Of a DNA stretch of 36,111 bases, positions 1-8,406 are shown piece after piece. Position numbers and translations under genes: made by a program. Location of the stretch: the NCBI GenBank assembly GCA_964371655.1, contig CAYJOD010000069.1, forward strand, positions 1 to 36,111. The letters run 5' to 3'. Numbering within the stretch: position 1 is the first letter of the stretch; the number at the start of each line of letters is the position of its first letter. The notes under the pieces are model-generated. The model was not told the origin of the DNA and did no database searches. It saw only the letters and a program-made list of their open reading frames with translations. Origin of the DNA: CAZGSN01 sp964371655. GTDB lineage: Bacteria > Desulfobacterota > Binatia > HRBIN30.

Positions 1-1290
1 GGTTGTATCTTCATATACCCTTTAACAACATTTTTTGTTAAAAACCCGGCGCCACATCCAAACGGCCACACTCCAGAGTCGGCTCCACCGGCCCTGCCGG
101 ATGTCCCGCGACTCGAGGTCGGCGACTACACCAACGTCACCAATATCGGGCTGCGTCTGATCACGATCGTGGCCGCACAAGAGCTGAAGCTGATCACTAC
201 CGAAGAGGCGCTGGCGACGATGCGCCAGGTGCTGGCGTCGCTGGAGAGGCTCGAGGCGCACCATGGGTTGTTGTTCAACTACTACGATACGACGGTGATG
301 GAGCGCACCAGCAACTTCCTTTCGTTCGTCGACTCCGCCTGGCTGAACGCCGGCTTGATGGTGGCACGCAACGCTTTTCCCGACGTACGTCAACGCTGCA
401 CGAAGCTCATCGAGCGCGCCGACTCCGGCTTCTTCTACGACCGCAAGACCCATCAGATCACCCATGGCTACTTCGTGAACCCGCCCGGCCGCTCGCCGTA
501 CGACTACGGCATGCTGTACACCGAGGCGCGGCTGGGCAGCTTGATTGCCATCGGCAAAGGCGACGTCGACCGCCGACACTGGCTGGCGCTCGCACGCGTT
601 CTGCCCGCGGGTTGTACATGGCAGTCGCTCGCCCCGGTGGCGACCGCGGTGCGCGAGATCGACGGCGTACCGGTGCGCCTTGGCCACTACGAGTGGAAGG
701 GCGAGCGCTTCATGCCCTCGTGGGGCGGCAGCATGTTCGAAGCGTTGATGCCGACGCTGGTGCTCGACGAGCCGCAGCAGGCCGCCGCCAGCCTCGGTTG
801 GAACGATCGCCAGCACGCTCTGGTGCAGCGCCGTTATGCGCTCGAGGAGCTGGGCTATCCGGTGTGGGGCATGTCTCCGAGCGCGCGACCGGGGGCCGAC
901 GGGTACTCCGAGTATGGCGTGCCGGTGCTTGGCGTGCGCGGCTACGCCGCCGGCGCGGTAACCCCGCACGCGTCGGCGCTGGCGTTGGCGGTAACCCCGC
1001 AGGAGGCCCTCGCCAATTTGCGCAAGCTTGCCGAGCTGTACGACATCTACGGCGAATACGGTTTCTACGATGCGGTCGACCCGCGCTCGGGCGCCGTCGC
1101 CTACACCTATCTCACTCTCGATCAGTCGATGCTGTTCATCGCGCTGGCCAACTACCTCAATCCGCATTGCATCCAAAAGCATTTCGCCGCCGACCCGATC
1201 GCCCACAACTTCATGCCGGTGCTGAAGGCGGAGGAAGCGCTGTGGCGAGACGACGCTGCGGCGGCGGAGGGCGAGCATGGCGAGCGTTGA
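1..1290 (+). CDS. glucoamylase-family (PF10091/DUF3131-like) protein, 5' partial
   Basis: The reading frame is open from the window edge to the TGA at 1288-1290. No ATG occurs before the GTG at 169, yet family-like sequence (LEVGDYTNVTNIG) lies upstream of it, so the gene starts left of the window. Recognisable family motifs are TNIGLRLI near the start of the visible part, DSGFFYD, PSWGGSMFEALMP, YGVPVLG, YGEYGFYDAVD and LDQSMLFIALANYL. These resemble the glycoamylase domain (PF10091) found alone or attached to cyclic beta-1,2-glucan synthases. Such proteins are alpha/alpha-barrel glycosidases; the exact bond cut cannot be told here. The last 14 bases overlap the ABC ATPase gene, so the two are surely co-translated and the substrate is probably an imported oligosaccharide. 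The first ~45 bases are AT-rich and unlike the rest. Confidence 0.85.
   Translation, partial: GCIFIYPLTTFFVKNPAPHPNGHTPESAPPALPDVPRLEVGDYTNVTNIGLRLITIVAAQELKLITTEEALATMRQVLASLERLEAHHGLLFNYYDTTVMERTSNFLSFVDSAWLNAGLMVARNAFPDVRQRCTKLIERADSGFFYDRKTHQITHGYFVNPPGRSPYDYGMLYTEARLGSLIAIGKGDVDRRHWLALARVLPAGCTWQSLAPVATAVREIDGVPVRLGHYEWKGERFMPSWGGSMFEALMPTLVLDEPQQAAASLGWNDRQHALVQRRYALEELGYPVWGMSPSARPGADGYSEYGVPVLGVRGYAAGAVTPHASALALAVTPQEALANLRKLAELYDIYGEYGFYDAVDPRSGAVAYTYLTLDQSMLFIALANYLNPHCIQKHFAADPIAHNFMPVLKAEEALWRDDAAAAEGEHGER
21..42. repeat. AT-rich inverted repeat at window edge
   Basis: An 8-bp perfect inverted repeat (TTTAACAA, 21-28, and TTGTTAAA, 35-42) with a 6-base loop sits in a roughly 45-base AT-rich patch, whereas the following sequence is strongly GC-rich. 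It lies in the open frame of the glycoamylase-like gene. It may be part of a coding signal sequence, a contig-end artefact or a junction; the window alone cannot decide. Confidence 0.4.
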
Positions 1291-2410
1291 TTTCGAAAGC
1301 GTCACCAAGGTATTCGATGGCGGCGCGGCCAGCGGCACCGGTGTCGGCGCGCTCGCCGTCGATGATTTCAGCCTACACGTTGATGACGGTGAGCTGATGG
1401 TTCTGGTCGGCCCCTCGGGATGCGGCAAGTCGACGGTGCTGCGCCTGCTCGCTGGTCTCGAGGACCCGACCGGAGGAACGATTCGCATCGGCGCGCAAGT
1501 GGTCAACGCGCTGACGCCGCAGCAGCGCAACGTCGCCATGGTGTTCCAGGACTACGCACTCTACCCGTTCATGGACGTGCGCAAGAACATCGAGTTCCCG
1601 CTCAAGATGCGACGCATGGCGGCGGCCGAGATGGAACGGCGCGTCGACGCCATGGCGCAGCTCTTGAGCTTGGCGCCGCTATTGGGGCGGTTGCCGAAGC
1701 AGCTCTCCGGTGGTCAGAGGCAACGCGTCGCGATGGCGCGCGCGCTGGTGCGCGAGCCGGCGGTGTCGTTACTCGATGAGCCGCTGTCGAATCTGGACGC
1801 GAAGCTGCGCGTGCAAGTGCGGGCCGAGATCGCCGAGCTGCAGCATCGCATCGGTACGACGATGTTGTACGTGACCCACGATCAGGTCGAAGCCATGACC
1901 CTCGGCCAGCGCGTCGCCGTGCTCCAGCAGGGCAAGCTGCAGCAGGTTGCCGCGCCGCGCGAGCTTTACGAACGGCCGGCCAACGTGTTCGTCGCCGGCT
2001 TCATCGGCAACCCGCCGATGAACCTCATCGCCACGTCGCTGCGCCGCGTCGACGGCGGCGCGGCGGTGTCGATCGGGGCGCACGAGTTGCGCCTGCCGCC
2101 GAATCGCGCCGATGGATTGTCAGCGGGCTCCGCCGTCACCGTCGGAGTCAGGCCGGAGGCCTTGTCCTTGGCGGACGCGGCCGGCGGCCCGGCCGTCGCG
2201 GTCACGGTGCGTTACGTCGAGTACCTCGGCTACGAAACATTGGTGTACAGCGATCTTACCGCGCCGGCGGCACCCGAGCCCATCCGCCTGATTGCACGCC
2301 TTCCCGGCATGCACAGCTTCGCCGCCGGAGCCGTGATCCAGCTCCGCCTCGACCCCGAAGATCTTCATCTGTTCGACGGCGCCGGCAAGTCGGTAAGCGC
2401 GAAGCCCTGA
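1277..2410 (+). CDS. ABC transporter ATP-binding protein, MalK/UgpC type
   Basis: 377 aa. ATPase subunit of a carbohydrate importer of the CUT1/MalK-UgpC class, acting on the cytoplasmic side of the inner membrane. Walker A GPSGCGKST is at 45-53, Q-loop Gln91, signature LSGGQRQR at 143-150, Walker B VSLLDE at 163-168, D-loop LSNLD at 170-174 and the H-loop His201. A C-terminal regulatory TOBE-like part follows (about 235-370, including VGVRPEAL). The ATG at 1277 overlaps the glycoamylase-like gene by 14 bases, implying translational coupling. No permease or binding-protein gene follows on this side; they should lie left of the window or elsewhere. MsmK-like multi-use ATPases look the same, so the sugar cannot be assigned. 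Confidence 0.95.
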   Translation: MASVDFESVTKVFDGGAASGTGVGALAVDDFSLHVDDGELMVLVGPSGCGKSTVLRLLAGLEDPTGGTIRIGAQVVNALTPQQRNVAMVFQDYALYPFMDVRKNIEFPLKMRRMAAAEMERRVDAMAQLLSLAPLLGRLPKQLSGGQRQRVAMARALVREPAVSLLDEPLSNLDAKLRVQVRAEIAELQHRIGTTMLYVTHDQVEAMTLGQRVAVLQQGKLQQVAAPRELYERPANVFVAGFIGNPPMNLIATSLRRVDGGAAVSIGAHELRLPPNRADGLSAGSAVTVGVRPEALSLADAAGGPAVAVTVRYVEYLGYETLVYSDLTAPAAPEPIRLIARLPGMHSFAAGAVIQLRLDPEDLHLFDGAGKSVSAKP

Positions 2411-2813
2411 ACGGATCGCTCCCGACCGTCGACACTTTCAGCGCTCTCGTGTCCTGAACCCGAATAACTCAGGTGGAACCGCGGATGGACGCCGATGAAC
2501 GCGGATAAGACCAGCCAGAAACGGGACATGCAGGGATTCAGGCGATGAATTCGTCCGGACAAAATCGATACGCTTCGGAAGGAAGTGGTTCCCTTCCGAA
2601 GCCGTGTTCATCCGCGGTTCTAATCGAGGTTTTCAGGCTGAATCGGAAATTGGTGGACGAAGGCGGCCCCTCCCGAACCCTCCCCGTGGCCGGAGTCGGC
2701 CACAGGGAGGGGCGAGTACTTTCCACGCCCAGCAGAAGAGCTCCCTCCCCCGTGAGCACTTCTGCGAACGGGGGAGGTTAGGTGGGGGCCGCGTGATCCT
2801 GCGAACTTCCGAC
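2411..2813. repeat. intergenic gap with nested inverted repeats
   Basis: This 400-base gap has no gene. AACCGCGGAT at 2477-2486 pairs with ATCCGCGGTT at 2610-2619. Inside that pair is a strong hairpin, GCTTCGGAAGG (2572-2582) with CCTTCCGAAGC (2592-2602), which could end transcription of the ABC gene, although no T-run follows. Further right are a 14-bp stem (2679-2692 with 2697-2710, 4-base loop) and a 9-bp stem, CCTCCCCCG (2744-2752) with CGGGGGAGG (2769-2777). These look like separate palindromic repeat units next to one another. Confidence 0.65.
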
Positions 2814-3599
2814 TCAGGACACCAGGAACGGCGCGAGCGCAGCCGCGATGTCCGGTGCTCCCACCAGGCCTTCGCCGATCACGATGGCGTCGCAGTGACC
2901 GGCAAGGGCCGCGCCCTCTGCAGGCGAGAAAACTTCCGGCAACACGACGACGGTGCGTTGCTTGGGCACGCGTGCGGCCAGTTGCAGCGTGCCGTCGAGG
3001 TCGAGGCTGCCGTCGCGACGCACCCGACGCAGGCCGATGATGGCGTGGACGATGTCGAGGGCAGCGTCGACGTCGGCTTCCGTCAACACCTCGATGACCG
3101 GCGCCATGTGCATCGAGCCGGTCACCGCAACCAGCTCGCGGAGAGCCGCGGCGCCGAGCTCCGGCGCCGCGAGGATCACCGCATCGGCTCCGTGCAGGCG
3201 CGAGGCGTAGAGCTGACTGCGATCGAGAATGAGCGCCTCGCGCAGGATCGGCGCGCTCGTCGCCGCTGCGATGGCGGCCATGTCCTGTAGCGACAGCTCC
3301 GCCGAGGACGTCGCCACCGCCAGCGCCGCAACCTCGGCATCATCACACGCCCGCGCATGCGCCAGCAGCGCATCGGCAGACGCCGCGGCTCGGCGTCCCA
3401 CACGGGCGACTACCGCCAGACCTTGTCTCTGCGTCGCGACGTACTGCGTAAAGTCGCGCCGGCTCGGCGTCACCTCACTCACAGGCTGGCGGCCGAGGCG
3501 CGCGACCTCTCGCAGACTCTCGGCAAGTTGGATGGTGCGGTCGACCATGGAATGCAAAACGTCCGACGGGTAACCTGACGAGCCAACGTAGCGTAACAA
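2814..3599 (-). CDS. indole-3-glycerol-phosphate-synthase-like protein, probably non-catalytic
   Basis: 261 aa with the layout of a TrpC beta/alpha barrel: an N-terminal helix (about 14-35), PILREALILDRSQ at 117-129 followed by GADAVIL at 137-143, PVIEV at 167-171, and a phosphate-site-like IGEGLVGAPD at 241-250. The residues that do chemistry in IGPS are mostly gone. The Lys of the RKDF motif is Glu121 (PILREAL), the AEIK strand reads VARVG (64-68), the NNR motif is replaced around 190-194, and the ESG motif reads PEV at 221-223. Only the Glu of the VEV strand (Glu170) remains. I infer a binding or regulatory paralogue or a different reaction. The listed start is TTG; ATG at 3548 would cut into the first family helix. 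No clear ribosome site is visible. The acyl-CoA synthetase gene is the next leftward gene upstream, 140 bases away. Confidence 0.7.
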   Translation of the reverse strand: MLRYVGSSGYPSDVLHSMVDRTIQLAESLREVARLGRQPVSEVTPSRRDFTQYVATQRQGLAVVARVGRRAAASADALLAHARACDDAEVAALAVATSSAELSLQDMAAIAAATSAPILREALILDRSQLYASRLHGADAVILAAPELGAAALRELVAVTGSMHMAPVIEVLTEADVDAALDIVHAIIGLRRVRRDGSLDLDGTLQLAARVPKQRTVVVLPEVFSPAEGAALAGHCDAIVIGEGLVGAPDIAAALAPFLVS

Positions 3600-3662
3600 T
3601 CCGTCCAGCCCTAGGTCTGAAACGCGGGGCTTGGGACGACGAGCTTCTGCTCACAACTAATC

Positions 3663-3719
3663 CAGGCCGGCACAGCCGGCCCTACGTTCTGCCTCCGTAG
3701 GGCCGGCTGTGCCGGCCTG
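3663..3719. repeat. 24-bp perfect palindromic repeat
   Basis: The arms at 3663-3686 and 3696-3719 are perfect reverse complements (24 bp) around a 9-base loop. The arm is built from CAGGCCGGCACAGCCGGCCC plus four more bases. It lies between the 3' end of the acyl-CoA synthetase gene and the 5' end of the TrpC-like gene, both leftward, so it could act as a terminator or mRNA-stabilising hairpin. There is no T-run, so I list it as a repeat. Confidence 0.75.
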
Positions 3720-3740
3720 ATTCCTTGTGCTGACAGAGTC

Positions 3741-5252
3741 TTAGATTCTGCGCTCGTGCCCTTGCCAGTAGCGCTCCCGCAGCAGGCGCGTGTACAACTT
3801 GCCGGTCGGATGTCGCGGGAGCTGCCGTTCAAAGTCGATCGAGCGCGGCACTTTGTAGCTCGCCAGACGCTGGCGAGCGAACTCCAGGATCTCCGCTTCG
3901 AGCTGCGCCGACGGCTGTTGGCCGTCCACCAATTCAACGGCCGCCTTCACGGCTTCCCCCCATTCCTCGTCCGGAATCCCAAAGACGCAGACGTCGGCGA
4001 CGGCGGCATGCTGCTGCAACACGTGTTCGATCTCGGTGGGGTAGATGTTGACCCCGCCGGCGATGATCAAGTTGGCCTGGCGGTCGGTGAGATAGACGAA
4101 GCCATCGGTGTCGACCCGGCCGATGTCGCCGGTCGTGAACGCCCCCGGCTCCAGATAGGACTCGGCGGTCTTCTCCGGGGCGCCGTGGTACTCGAACACG
4201 GCGGCGAGTTGCTTGTGCCGGCAATAGAGAACGCCGGTCTCGCCGCAAGCCAGTCGCTTGCGTTCCTCGTCGACGGCGAAGATCTCGAAGCTCGGCGTCG
4301 CCCGGCCCACGGTCCCCGGATGAGCGAGCCAATCGTTGGAGTCGGCGATGGTGCAGGCCCCGCCTTCGGTTGCACCCCAGTACTCGACGAGGATCTTACC
4401 CCACCACTCGATCATCCGCGTTTTCACCGACGGCGCGATCGGCGCGGCGCCATGAAGCACCAGCCGCAACGGCGCGGGGTCGAAGCGACGGCGGACTTCC
4501 TGGTCGAGGCGTAGGAGGCGCACAAACATGGTGGGCACCAGGTGGGTGTGGCGAATCTCGCGTTCCTGGATGAGCCGTAGGGTGTGGGCGGCGTCCCAGC
4601 GCGGCATGATGATGATCGGTGCACCGTTGAGGTGATCATACAAGGCGAACAGCAGCGGGGCGGCGTGGTACAGCGGGCCGGTGACGAGGTGCGCACCGCT
4701 ACCATCGAGCCCGAGCGCCGCGGCCGCCGCCTTGATATTCGCCAAGGAAGCACCAAGTGTCGCCGCGCGCGCGCGCTTCACTCCTTTCGGCCGGCCGGTG
4801 GTGCCACTGGTGTAGATCATGGCGGCACCCGCCGGGCCGCTCAGCGGCATCGGCTCGTTGGCGACCGCCGCGAGCGCCGAGTCCAATTCTTCGCCGACCC
4901 GGAGGACTTGCGGCGCTTGCGATTGCCGCGCCGTGGCTTCGTGCTCCTCGTCCGTGAACAGAACCCGCGCCCCCGAGTCTGCAACGATGTAGGCGATTTC
5001 TTCGGCCTGCAGATGGTGGTTGATCGGAACGAGCCAGATGCCGGCCAGGATCGCACCGAGCATCAGCTCGATGCCCTCGACTCGATTTCCCATCAACAGC
5101 GCCGCGTGATCGTCGGGTCGTAAGCCGAAGCTGTCGACGAGCAAATGTGCGATCCGCGTGCTGCGCTCGGCGAGCTCGGCCCAAGTCCGCTGCCGCGTCA
5201 GATCATCCACCGCCAACCCGTTCGGGTCTGTTGCCGCTTTGCCGAGAAGCAT
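3741..5252 (-). CDS. acyl-CoA synthetase (AMP-binding, ANL superfamily)
   Basis: 503-504 aa. Activates a carboxylic acid with ATP and CoA through an acyl-adenylate. Counting from the upstream GTG: P-loop YTSGTTGRPKG at 148-158, A5 motif EYWGATEGG at 291-299, TGD at 375-377, hinge and A8 region DRQANLIIAGGVNIYP at 391-406, and the C-terminal catalytic Lys486 in PTGKLY. All core motifs are intact. Start choice: GTG at 5255 is directly followed by ATG at 5252, with AAGGAA upstream at a better distance from the ATG. The chain length of the substrate cannot be read from the sequence; close relatives are annotated as fatty-acid or aryl-CoA ligases. The acyl-CoA dehydrogenase at 19942 could act in the same pathway, but the two genes are far apart. 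Confidence 0.93.
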   Translation of the reverse strand: MLLGKAATDPNGLAVDDLTRQRTWAELAERSTRIAHLLVDSFGLRPDDHAALLMGNRVEGIELMLGAILAGIWLVPINHHLQAEEIAYIVADSGARVLFTDEEHEATARQSQAPQVLRVGEELDSALAAVANEPMPLSGPAGAAMIYTSGTTGRPKGVKRARAATLGASLANIKAAAAALGLDGSGAHLVTGPLYHAAPLLFALYDHLNGAPIIIMPRWDAAHTLRLIQEREIRHTHLVPTMFVRLLRLDQEVRRRFDPAPLRLVLHGAAPIAPSVKTRMIEWWGKILVEYWGATEGGACTIADSNDWLAHPGTVGRATPSFEIFAVDEERKRLACGETGVLYCRHKQLAAVFEYHGAPEKTAESYLEPGAFTTGDIGRVDTDGFVYLTDRQANLIIAGGVNIYPTEIEHVLQQHAAVADVCVFGIPDEEWGEAVKAAVELVDGQQPSAQLEAEILEFARQRLASYKVPRSIDFERQLPRHPTGKLYTRLLRERYWQGHERRI

Positions 5253-5424
5253 CACCGGTTCCTTGCGCCGCGCATGGCCTAGCGCACCTTGCGCGGCCGT
5301 TCATCTGGATGTTCGCAATCCGCGCGCGCGGGAGCAACCGTCGCAAGCATGCGGGTGCCGAGTTGACCTTCACCTCCATCACCGCTTCCAAGACGCGGGA
5401 GGGAAAGCTACGAATAGCGCCCGG

Positions 5425-5512
5425 TCAGTGTTCAGTGTTCAGTGGTCAGTGGCCAGTGGCCAGTGATCAGCAACTGAAAACTGAACACCGAACACTGAGC
5501 ACCGAACACTGA
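5425..5512. repeat. CAGTGTTCAGTG-type imperfect inverted repeat
   Basis: The left half is a run of short direct units (cagtg separated by ttc, gtc or gcc, 5425-5464). The right half (5481-5512) is made of the complementary units (gaacactga, gaacaccga). The arms pair imperfectly over about 30 bases. It sits just upstream of the multi-PAS kinase gene, so any RNA hairpin would be in that gene's leader. The 255 bases between the acyl-CoA synthetase start and the kinase contain no other feature I can support. Confidence 0.55.
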
Positions 5513-5531
5513 TGTCCGCAGAGACCAAGCC

Positions 5532-7940
5532 ATGAAGAAGACCCAGGACCAACCCGCGGCCGTCGGCGCCTCGCGTCGCCGCACCGAAACAAAGCAAGCG
5601 CGCCAGGAGCCAGCCGGCGCCAAGCGGCGGACGGGTGGGAACCCGGCGCGCAAGCGGACCGCGACGGCGCTGCAGCATGCGCATTCCCTGTTGGTGGCGG
5701 CACTCGAATCCACGGCGGATGGCATCCTGGTCGTGGATACCGCTGGGAAGGTGACCGGCTCGAATCGACGTTTTGCAGAGCTGTGGCAGATTCCCGAGAC
5801 CCTGATGGCGACTCGGGATGACGAGCAGTTGCTGAAGTTTGCCGTCGATCAGCTCGTGGATCCCAAAGCATTTCTGGACAAGGTGCAAACGCTTTACGAT
5901 ACGCCTGAGGCGAGCTCCTTCGACGAGGTGGCGTTCAAGGATGGTCGCATCTTCGAAAGGTACTCTCAGCCGCAGCGTATTGGGGATTCCGCCATCGGGC
6001 GGGTGTGGAGCTTTCGTGACGTAACCGAACGCAAACGGGCGGCGGAGCAGGTTGCTCGGACGGCGCGCGAGTGGCAGGCCACCTTCGACGCGACCAACGA
6101 TGCCATCTGGATTCTAGACGCAGGCCACCAGGTGCTGCGCTCGAACAAGACGGCGGAGCGCTTCTTCAAGCGTCCGTCTTGCGACATGCTCGGTCAACAA
6201 TGCTGGGCCATCGTGCATGACACAACCGGGCCGCACCCGGATTGTCCCTTTGTCCGGGCGCGCCAGAGTGGCCACCGCGAGATGATGGAATTGCAGGATG
6301 GCGAACGCTGGTTTGAGGTCACCGTCGATCCCATTCTCGATGGAGCCGGCCAGAATGCCGGGGCGGTCCACATCGTCAGCGACATCACCGAGCGCAAGCG
6401 GACGGAGAAGGCTCTACGCGAAAGCGAGTCACGCTATCGAGTCCTCTTCGAGCAATCGCCCGACGCGATTCTGATCATGGACCCGGAGACGACCCTGCCG
6501 GTGGAGTTCAACGACGAGGCCTGCCGACACTTGGGCTATTCCCGGGAAGAGTTTGCCCGACTGCGCATCGCCGACTACGAGGCGGACCAGTCGCCGACTG
6601 AAATCCAAGAGACCATGGCGAGCTCCTTGGCCAAGGGAAGCGCGGCGTTCGAAGTGCGCCATCGCACCAAGCAGGGAGAGCTGCGCAATACTTGGGTGAG
6701 CGTCCAGACTCTACAGATCGAGGGGCGCACGCTGTGCTATTCAATTTGGCACGACATCACCGCGCGCAAGCGGGCGGCGGAACAACTGCTACGGCAGGCC
6801 GCGCTGCTGGACGCCGCCAACGAATCCATATGCGTGCGCTCCCTGGACCATACAGTGACTTACTGGAACGCCGGCGCCGAACGGCTCTTCGGTTGGACAA
6901 GCGCGGAGGCCTTGGGCCGCAACGCCATCGAGATTGCACAATCGGAAACGGAAGCGTTCACCGTGGCGCATGCAGCGTTGCTGGACGAGGGCACGTGGTC
7001 GGGCGAGCTGAAGGTAACCACCAAGACGGGTAAAGAGGCAATCGTGTTTTGCCACTGGACCTTGTTGCGAGACGAGCAGCACCGGCCCAAGGAAGTCCTG
7101 GCCATCAGCGTGGACGTCACCGAAAAGAAGCAGCTGGAAGCCCACCTTCGTCAGGCCGAGAGGATGGATGCCCTCGGCACCCTTGCCGGCGGCATCGCGC
7201 ATGATTTCAACAACATCCTCGGTGCGATCATCGGCAACGTCGAGCTCGCCCAACAGGATGTGGGTGCCGGCCACCCCGCGGCCGAGAGCCTCAACGAGAT
7301 TCGCAAGGCGAGCCAGCGCGGCAAGGACCTGGTGCAGCACATCCTCGCTTTCGGCCGCCGGCAGCAGCTGCCGCGCTACGTCATCGCGCTGCAGCAGGTG
7401 GTGGAGGAAGCTATCACCTTGTTACATGCTACGATCCCAGCCGATGTCGAAATGGTCGCGACCTTTGACGTGGATGCGCCCATGGTGCTGGCCGACGCAA
7501 CGCAGATTCATCAGGTCCTGATCAACCTGTGCACCAACGCCTGGCAGGCAATGGAGGGGCGCGCGGGCCGCATCGATATTCGTCTCGACGGCGTCACGTT
7601 GGACACTGAGGTCGCCCGTGTCGATGCCGCCCTGCGGCCCGGCCACTTTGCGCGCCTATGCGTGAGCGACACCGGTTGTGGCATCGACGCTGCGACGCTG
7701 GAACGCATCTTCGAGCCGTTCTTCACCACCAAGCCGGTCGGCAAGGGCACCGGCCTCGGCTTGTCGGCGGTGCATGGGATCATGAAAGTACACGGCGGCG
7801 CCATCGCCGTCGCCAGTCAGCCCGGTGAAGGTACGACCTTCACCCTTTACTTCCCGGCTGCGGGTGCGGAGGCGTCGATCTATCAACCCGACCTGGTGGA
7901 GGAGCTACGTGAGGTAGGGCAGCGCCTCACGGACAAATGA
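5532..7940 (+). CDS. multi-PAS sensor histidine kinase
   Basis: 802 aa, apparently soluble (no membrane segment). Four PAS domains follow a basic, low-complexity N-terminus: about 52-165, 180-295, 298-418 and 420-540. Then come HisKA with AGGIAHDFNN and phospho-accepting His557, and a HATPase domain with DTGCGI at 713-718 and the GKGTGLGLSAV G2 box. PAS2 carries an unusual set of cysteines (SCDMLGQQC and then DCPF, about 216-238) of a kind seen in some PAS domains with redox or metal roles. The single-domain receiver 30 bases downstream is the likely phosphotransfer partner. The start is ATG 5532; the ribosome site is weak. There is no HAMP or transmembrane sensor, so a cytoplasmic signal is expected. 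Confidence 0.93.
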   Translation: MKKTQDQPAAVGASRRRTETKQARQEPAGAKRRTGGNPARKRTATALQHAHSLLVAALESTADGILVVDTAGKVTGSNRRFAELWQIPETLMATRDDEQLLKFAVDQLVDPKAFLDKVQTLYDTPEASSFDEVAFKDGRIFERYSQPQRIGDSAIGRVWSFRDVTERKRAAEQVARTAREWQATFDATNDAIWILDAGHQVLRSNKTAERFFKRPSCDMLGQQCWAIVHDTTGPHPDCPFVRARQSGHREMMELQDGERWFEVTVDPILDGAGQNAGAVHIVSDITERKRTEKALRESESRYRVLFEQSPDAILIMDPETTLPVEFNDEACRHLGYSREEFARLRIADYEADQSPTEIQETMASSLAKGSAAFEVRHRTKQGELRNTWVSVQTLQIEGRTLCYSIWHDITARKRAAEQLLRQAALLDAANESICVRSLDHTVTYWNAGAERLFGWTSAEALGRNAIEIAQSETEAFTVAHAALLDEGTWSGELKVTTKTGKEAIVFCHWTLLRDEQHRPKEVLAISVDVTEKKQLEAHLRQAERMDALGTLAGGIAHDFNNILGAIIGNVELAQQDVGAGHPAAESLNEIRKASQRGKDLVQHILAFGRRQQLPRYVIALQQVVEEAITLLHATIPADVEMVATFDVDAPMVLADATQIHQVLINLCTNAWQAMEGRAGRIDIRLDGVTLDTEVARVDAALRPGHFARLCVSDTGCGIDAATLERIFEPFFTTKPVGKGTGLGLSAVHGIMKVHGGAIAVASQPGEGTTFTLYFPAAGAEASIYQPDLVEELREVGQRLTDK

Positions 7941-7970
7941 AGTACGTTAGAGGAGGATGCGAAGAGCGAA

Positions 7971-8336
7971 ATGGCAACGATTCTTGTGGTCGATGATGAT
8001 GAGGCGTTTCGCAGCATGCTGCGGCGGACGTTGGAACGGCACGGGCACGACGTCCGCGAAGCGGCCGAGGGTGGCGCTGCGTTACGGGCGCTGAGCGCGG
8101 CGACGGTGGATCTGGTCATTACCGACATCATCATGCCCGACATGGAAGGCATCGAAACCACCCGCCAGCTGCGGCGCGCCTACCCGGATATCAAGATCAT
8201 TGCCATGTCCGGCGGCGGCCGGATGAAAGCCGAAGGCTACCTCCGGGCCGCCAAGGCCTTCGGAGCCGTGCGCGTTCTCTGCAAGCCTTTCGACAACAGG
8301 GAGCTCTTCGCGGCGATCGACGCGGCACTCGCATAG
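7971..8336 (+). CDS. single-domain response regulator (CheY-like receiver)
   Basis: 121 aa, one receiver domain and no output domain. Acidic pocket Asp8-Asp10, phospho-acceptor Asp52 (VITDIIMPD), switch Ser80 (AMSGG) and Lys105 (CKPF) are all present. It starts 30 bases after the multi-PAS kinase gene and is certainly in the same operon. AGGAGG at 7951 is 14 bases from the ATG, farther than usual; GAAGAG nearer the ATG may contribute. Without a DNA-binding domain it should signal by protein contact or as a phosphorelay intermediate. Confidence 0.94.
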   Translation: MATILVVDDDEAFRSMLRRTLERHGHDVREAAEGGAALRALSAATVDLVITDIIMPDMEGIETTRQLRRAYPDIKIIAMSGGGRMKAEGYLRAAKAFGAVRVLCKPFDNRELFAAIDAALA

Positions 8337-8406
8337 CGGCCGCCAGCGGGGTTGTGCCAGCAATCTGACCGATCCGACGGATCCGACCGCTCGGTCCACT
8401 TTCCCC

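Noticed and set aside
22..1539. 505-codon reverse-strand frame opposite the glycoamylase and ABC genes
   Set aside because: Its translation is Arg/His/Ala-rich with no domain and it mirrors two well-supported genes; a GC-composition shadow.
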